A DNA stretch of 64,000 bases from Streptomyces sp. S.PNR 29 (GTDB lineage Bacteria; Actinomycetota; Actinomycetes; Streptomycetales; Streptomycetaceae), in assembly GCF_030386795.1 (NCBI RefSeq), contig NZ_JANUQM010000002.1:620001-684000 (forward strand), read 5' to 3'. Under the pieces are notes generated by a model. The model was not told the DNA's origin. It saw only the letters and a program-made list of their open reading frames with translations, and did no database searches. The position numbers and the translations under genes are program-made. This document shows, one piece after another, positions 59,865-64,000 of this stretch. Position 1 is the stretch's first letter, and each line of letters starts with the position of its first letter.

Positions 59865-62012
59865 ATGCGGCCCGTTTCCCACATCGAACGCACGGTGGCG
59901 CCCTTCGAGGTCGTCAGCCCCTACCAGCCGAGCGGCGACCAGCCGCAGGCCATCGCCGAGCTCGCCCGGCGCATCGACGCCGGTGAGAAGGACGTCGTGC
60001 TGCTCGGCGCGACCGGCACCGGCAAGTCCGCGACCACCGCGTGGATGATCGAGAAGCTCCAGCGCCCCACCCTCGTGATGGCGCCGAACAAGACGCTGGC
60101 CGCCCAGCTGGCGAACGAGTTCCGCGAGCTGCTGCCGAACAACGCCGTCGAGTACTTCGTCTCGTACTACGACTACTACCAGCCCGAGGCGTACGTCCCG
60201 CAGTCGGACACCTACATCGAGAAGGACTCCTCGATCAACGAGGAGGTCGAACGCCTGCGTCACTCGGCGACCAACTCGCTGCTCACCCGCCGCGATGTCG
60301 TCGTGGTCGCCTCGGTCTCCTGCATCTACGGCCTCGGTACTCCGCAGGAGTACGTCGACCGCATGGTCACCCTCAAGGTCGGCGAGGAGATCGACCGGGA
60401 CGAGCTGCTGCGGCGCTTCGTGGACATCCAGTACACGCGCAACGACATGGCGTTCACCCGCGGCACCTTCCGGGTCCGCGGCGACACCATCGAGATCTTC
60501 CCGGTCTACGAAGAACTCGCCGTCCGCATCGAGATGTTCGGCGACGAGATCGAGGCCCTCTCCACCCTCCACCCCGTCACCGGGGAGATCCTCAGCGACG
60601 ACCAGCAGCTGTACATCTTCCCGGCCTCCCACTACGTCGCGGGCCCCGAGCGCATGGAACGGGCCGTCAACGACATCGAGAAGGAGCTGGGCGAGCGCCT
60701 GGCCGAGCTGGAGAAGCAGGGCAAGCTCCTGGAGGCCCAGCGTCTGAGGATGCGGACGACGTACGACATCGAGATGCTCCGCCAGATCGGCACCTGCTCC
60801 GGCGTGGAGAACTACTCGATGCACTTCGACGGCCGCTCGCCCGGCTCCCCGCCGAACACCCTGCTCGACTACTTCCCGGACGACTTCCTCCTCGTCATCG
60901 ACGAGTCGCACGTCACCGTCCCGCAGATCGGCGCCATGTACGAGGGCGACGCCTCCCGCAAGCGCACCCTGGTCGACCACGGCTTCCGGCTGCCGTCCGC
61001 CCTGGACAACCGCCCCCTCAAGTGGGAGGAGTTCCAGGAGCGCATCGGGCAGACCGTCTACCTGTCGGCGACCCCGGGGCCTTACGAGCTCTCCCGCGCG
61101 GACGGAGCCGTCGAGCAGATCATCCGCCCCACCGGTCTCGTCGACCCGGAGGTCGTCGTCAAGCCCACCGAGGGCCAGATCGACGACCTGGTGCACGAGA
61201 TCCGGGCGCGCGTCGAGAAGGACGAGCGTGTCCTCGTCACCACCCTCACCAAGAAGATGGCCGAGGACCTCACCGACTACTTCCTGGAACTCGGCATCCA
61301 GGTGCGCTATCTGCACAGCGACGTCGACACCCTGCGCCGTGTCGAGCTGCTGCGTGAGCTGCGCTCCGGCGAGTTCGACGTCCTGGTCGGCATCAACCTC
61401 CTGAGGGAGGGCCTCGACCTGCCCGAGGTGTCCCTGGTGGCGATCCTCGACGCGGACAAGGAGGGCTTCCTGCGCTCCGGCACCTCCCTGATCCAGACCA
61501 TCGGCCGCGCGGCGCGCAATGTCTCCGGTCAGGTCCACATGTACGCCGACAAGATCACCCCGGCGATGGAGAAGGCCATCGAGGAGACCAACCGCCGCCG
61601 CGAGAAGCAGATCGCGTACAACAAGGCCAACGGCATCGACCCCCAGCCCCTCCGCAAGAAGATCAACGACATCGTGGCGCAGATCGCCCGCGAGGACATC
61701 GACACGGAGCAACTGCTCGGCTCCGGCTACCGCAAGTCGAAGGACGGCAAGGGCGCCAAGGCTCCCGTGCCCGCCCTCGGCGGCAAGGCGCCCAAGGCGG
61801 CCAAGGGCACCAAGCCCGCCAAGGGCAAGGCGGCGGAGACGGTTCCCACCGACCGTCCCGCGGCCGAACTCGCCGAGCAGATCGAGGAACTCACCGCCCG
61901 CATGCGGGCCGCCGCGGCGGACCTCCAGTTCGAGATCGCGGCCCGACTGCGCGACGAGGTCTCGGAGATGAAGAAGGAACTGCGCCAGATGCAGGAGGCG
62001 GGCCTGTCCTGA
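59865..62012 (+). CDS. uvrB: UvrABC nucleotide excision repair helicase subunit B
   Basis: A 715-aa UvrB that receives damaged DNA from UvrA and loads UvrC. Walker [12 protein letters not shown] (about residues 46-56), the beta-hairpin [20 protein letters not shown] (about 101-120), the acidic helicase motif [11 protein letters not shown] (about 343) and QTIGRAARN (about 545) are clear. The C-terminal UVR domain ([19 protein letters not shown]) comes after a Lys/Ala/Gly-rich linker of about 50 residues. ATG 59865 begins at the conserved N-terminus; the Shine-Dalgarno is weak. Confidence 0.97.
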   Translation: MRPVSHIERTVAPFEVVSPYQPSGDQPQAIAELARRIDAGEKDVVLLGATGTGKSATTAWMIEKLQRPTLVMAPNKTLAAQLANEFRELLPNNAVEYFVSYYDYYQPEAYVPQSDTYIEKDSSINEEVERLRHSATNSLLTRRDVVVVASVSCIYGLGTPQEYVDRMVTLKVGEEIDRDELLRRFVDIQYTRNDMAFTRGTFRVRGDTIEIFPVYEELAVRIEMFGDEIEALSTLHPVTGEILSDDQQLYIFPASHYVAGPERMERAVNDIEKELGERLAELEKQGKLLEAQRLRMRTTYDIEMLRQIGTCSGVENYSMHFDGRSPGSPPNTLLDYFPDDFLLVIDESHVTVPQIGAMYEGDASRKRTLVDHGFRLPSALDNRPLKWEEFQERIGQTVYLSATPGPYELSRADGAVEQIIRPTGLVDPEVVVKPTEGQIDDLVHEIRARVEKDERVLVTTLTKKMAEDLTDYFLELGIQVRYLHSDVDTLRRVELLRELRSGEFDVLVGINLLREGLDLPEVSLVAILDADKEGFLRSGTSLIQTIGRAARNVSGQVHMYADKITPAMEKAIEETNRRREKQIAYNKANGIDPQPLRKKINDIVAQIAREDIDTEQLLGSGYRKSKDGKGAKAPVPALGGKAPKAAKGTKPAKGKAAETVPTDRPAAELAEQIEELTARMRAAAADLQFEIAARLRDEVSEMKKELRQMQEAGLS

Positions 62013-62024
62013 CGGGCCCGCGCG

Positions 62025-62050
62025 GGCGCCGGTCCACCGGGACCGGCGCC
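62025..62050 (+). terminator. uvrB terminator
   Basis: GGCGCCGGTCC (62025-62035) and GGACCGGCGCC (62040-62050), a perfect 11-bp stem with a 4-nt ACCG loop, 12 nt after the uvrB stop. Confidence 0.85.
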
Positions 62051-62207
62051 GCCCATCCGTCCCGGTAACCCCGCCGGGCACGCGCTGTGTTGCAAGACCG
62101 ACACAAAGTGCGGGCCTGGGTGCGTCACTGTCAGTACCCCTGCGTAGTGTTCAGGTCAACCGCGGGCTCCGCGGCAACAGGGGACAGCTTGAGAGGGGAA
62201 TCAGCGC

Positions 62208-62783
62208 GTGACCGTCAACATGACCAAGGGTCAGGCCATCAGTCTGCAGAAGAACGACGGCGGCAGCCTGACCGCGGTGCGCATGGGTCTCGGCTGGCAG
62301 GCGGCTCCCCGGCGCGGCCTGTTCGGCTCGCGTACCCGGGAGATCGACCTGGACGCCTCCGCCGTCCTGTTCGCGGACAAGCAGCCGGTCGACGTCGTCT
62401 TCTTCCGTCACCTGGTGAGCGACGACGGCTCGGTGCGCCACACCGGTGACAACCTCGTCGGCGGTGTCGGCCAGGGCGACGACGAGGCGATCCTCGTGGA
62501 CCTGGCGCGCGTGCCGGTCCACATCGACCAGATCGTCTTCACCGTCAACTCCTTCACGGGCCAGACCTTCCAGGAGGTGCAGAACGCGTTCTGCCGCCTG
62601 GTCGACGAGACCAACGGCCAGGAGCTCGCCCGCTACACGCTGGCCGGCGGCGGCGCCTACACGGCCCAGATCATGGCGAAGGTCCACCGGTCGGGCCCGG
62701 GCTGGACGATGACCGCCCTCGGCAGCCCGGCCAACGGGCGCACATTCCAGGACCTCATGCCGGCGATCCTGCCGGTCCTGTAA
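62208..62783 (+). CDS. TerD family protein
   Basis: A 191-aa TerD domain protein. TerD proteins bind Ca2+ and take part in tellurite-resistance-type stress and envelope signalling. Family features: QAISLQKNDGGSLTAVRMGL (as strand and loop, about residues 9-28), REIDLDASAVLF, GDNLVGGVGQGDDEAILVDL (about 80-99) with Asp-rich Ca2+-binding loops, and VNSFTGQTFQEV. GTG at 62208 follows GAGAGGGG. A second TerD gene follows 80 bp later. Confidence 0.93.
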   Translation: MTVNMTKGQAISLQKNDGGSLTAVRMGLGWQAAPRRGLFGSRTREIDLDASAVLFADKQPVDVVFFRHLVSDDGSVRHTGDNLVGGVGQGDDEAILVDLARVPVHIDQIVFTVNSFTGQTFQEVQNAFCRLVDETNGQELARYTLAGGGAYTAQIMAKVHRSGPGWTMTALGSPANGRTFQDLMPAILPVL

Positions 62784-62863
62784 GGCGGACCGGCCCGCGC
62801 TCCCGCAAGACGTCGCCGCGAGCGGCACACGACACACACGAGTGACACAGGGGGACTGAGGCG

Positions 62864-64000
62864 ATGACGGCCGAGCTGGTGCGGGGGCAGAACCACCCGC
62901 TCTCCCAGGCCCGTCTCGAGATCCGGGTCTCGGCCGGCACGCCGATCGTGACCGCAGCCACGCTCGGCGACGAGAACGGGAAGGTGCACGGCGTCGAGTG
63001 GGTGGCCCACCCGGGCTCACCTGTGCTGCCGGGCCTGGAGGTCTCCCGGCAGGCCGCCGCCGACCATCGCCTCGCGGTGGACCTGGACGCCGTGCCGGAC
63101 GCCGTGCACCGCGTCAACGTGCTGCTCGCCCTGCCCGCCGCCGACGGGGGAGGCCCGGTCCGCTTCGGTGCCGTCGCCGCCCCCTTCGTCGCCGTCACCG
63201 GACTCGACGGCGCGGAGGTCGTCAGTTACACGATCACCGGCCTGGACACCGAGGCCGCCGTCGTCGCCCTGGAGCTCTACCGGCGGCAGGGCGCCTGGAA
63301 GGTGCGCGCCGTCGGTCAGGGGTACGCCGGCGGCCTCGCCGAGCTCTTCACCGACCAGGCTCTGCCCCAGGCCCGCGACCTGGCGGACAGCATCAACGAC
63401 GCGGTGGCGCGCGGCCTGGCCCGCTCGGTGCCGCCGCCCCCGCCCCACACGGACGGCGACCGTTCCCGGCAGGCGGCCGCGCCGGCGCTCGGCCCGGACT
63501 CCAGCGGCGCCGCGCCCCAAGGCGCCCCGGGCCCCGTACCGCCGGTCCCTCCGTACGACCCGCAGCACGGCCCCCAGTCGCCCGGACAGCCCGCGCCGCA
63601 GTCGCCGTATCCGGGCGGTGCCGGGACGGGCGACTCCTCCGCCGTCACCCCGACGTCCGCGCCCACGGCCGGCGGCCCGGTCAACTACAGCCACCCCGGC
63701 CGCCAGACCGCCGCCCCGCCCCCGCCTCCGCCGACCGCGCCCCCGGCCCGGCCCGGACAGCCCGCACGGCCTGTCGCGGGCGACGCGACCGGCTGGTCCA
63801 TGGACGAGCGGCTCTACAACCAGGTGTGGGGCATGTTCGAGGACCTGGCCCGCACCACGGCCGCCTACCGCAGCGCCGTCGACTTCGCCGACTCGCGCAT
63901 GGAGAAGGAGCTCGACCAGGTCCTGTCCGACCCGCGCAGCCGGATCGGCGGACAGGGCGACGCGGCGCGCGAGGCAGCCCGCGCCCGGCGCACCCAGCTC
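62864..64000 (+). CDS. TerD-family protein with Pro-rich linker, cut by window end
   Basis: The gene is open to the last base: at least 379 codons are read without a stop. The N-terminal 190 residues are TerD-like (QNHPLSQARLEIRVSAGTP, YTITGLDTEAAVVALELYRR) but lack the complete Asp-rich loops. A Pro/Gly/Gln/Ser linker (about 190-300) leads to a second block from about 305 (WSMDERLYNQVWGMFEDLAR, YRSAVDFADSRMEKELDQVL). The latter looks helical and charged, perhaps the start of an export- or effector-type domain. ATG at 62864 follows GGGGGA. Full length and end unknown. Confidence 0.87.
   Translation, partial: MTAELVRGQNHPLSQARLEIRVSAGTPIVTAATLGDENGKVHGVEWVAHPGSPVLPGLEVSRQAAADHRLAVDLDAVPDAVHRVNVLLALPAADGGGPVRFGAVAAPFVAVTGLDGAEVVSYTITGLDTEAAVVALELYRRQGAWKVRAVGQGYAGGLAELFTDQALPQARDLADSINDAVARGLARSVPPPPPHTDGDRSRQAAAPALGPDSSGAAPQGAPGPVPPVPPYDPQHGPQSPGQPAPQSPYPGGAGTGDSSAVTPTSAPTAGGPVNYSHPGRQTAAPPPPPPTAPPARPGQPARPVAGDATGWSMDERLYNQVWGMFEDLARTTAAYRSAVDFADSRMEKELDQVLSDPRSRIGGQGDAAREAARARRTQL

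Overview
The window is chromosomal DNA from a high-GC actinomycete, almost certainly a Streptomyces. Base composition is roughly 72% G+C by eye, with strong G/C third-position bias and frequent GTG starts. It carries Streptomyces-type families (DUF397/Scr1-like regulators, DUF574 methyltransferases, DUF6343, DUF3068, TerD). The order polA - rpsA - coaE - uvrB matches the conserved core arm as I remember it. No rRNA, tRNA, CRISPR, phage, plasmid or intact transposase gene was seen.

Layout. 0-6 kb: a hotdog thioesterase and a FdhF/YdeP-type molybdopterin oxidoreductase (minus strand), then polA. 5.7-6.3 kb: no gene, but three diverged tandem repeats of about 110-120 bp, each able to fold the same two-stem hairpin. 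6.3-14.2 kb: envelope proteins (DUF4184, a secreted lytic transglycosylase, a short membrane peptide beside DUF3068), the helicase HrpB, and a methyltransferase with no ordinary start codon. 14.3-18.5 kb: rpsA with a near-consensus promoter and a terminator, a PAC2 gene, a small transposon-like element, coaE and a TPR protein. 18.5-31 kb: small enzymes and regulators, including HxlR/imine-reductase-like, a type 5 uracil-DNA glycosylase, a proline-iminopeptidase-like hydrolase, and an FCD regulator/NCS1 permease/racemase-family cluster with a perfect palindromic operator. RidA-GNAT, an expansin and a decayed regulator/DUF397 remnant follow. 31-41 kb: FUSC protein, amidohydrolase, a 60-aa peptide convergent with an ABC exporter, and a signalling cassette (ATPase, HTH regulator, DUF397, DUF574). 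41-47.5 kb: tyrosine phosphatase, membrane protein, a PEP-synthase-like phosphotransferase, and a divergent MocR/carboxymuconolactone-decarboxylase pair. 47.5-59.8 kb: stand-alone gltD, DUF1772, DUF2293, a P-loop-less uridine-kinase-like protein, PPOX, CBS, CorA, a methyltransferase, psuG-psuK, VOC, Ogt, a secreted glycerophosphodiesterase and an MHYT membrane sensor. 59.8-64 kb: uvrB and two TerD genes, the last cut by the window end.

How it works together. Housekeeping replication, repair and translation genes are interleaved with short accessory transcription units. Translational coupling by 4-nt overlap (GTGA or ATGA) marks four pairs: permease-racemase, RidA-GNAT, ATPase-hypothetical and PEP enzyme-membrane protein. 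psuG and psuK are separated by 1 nt.

Most notable non-gene signals: a 202-bp hairpin element inserted exactly at the PAC2 stop codon, which on excision would restore a 10-nt PAC2-coaE spacing; the covarying hairpin repeats after polA; and seven copies of the 12-bp palindrome CACGCGCGCGTG, about 0.05 being expected by chance. Start codons, domains and operators were assigned by reading only; no database search was possible.
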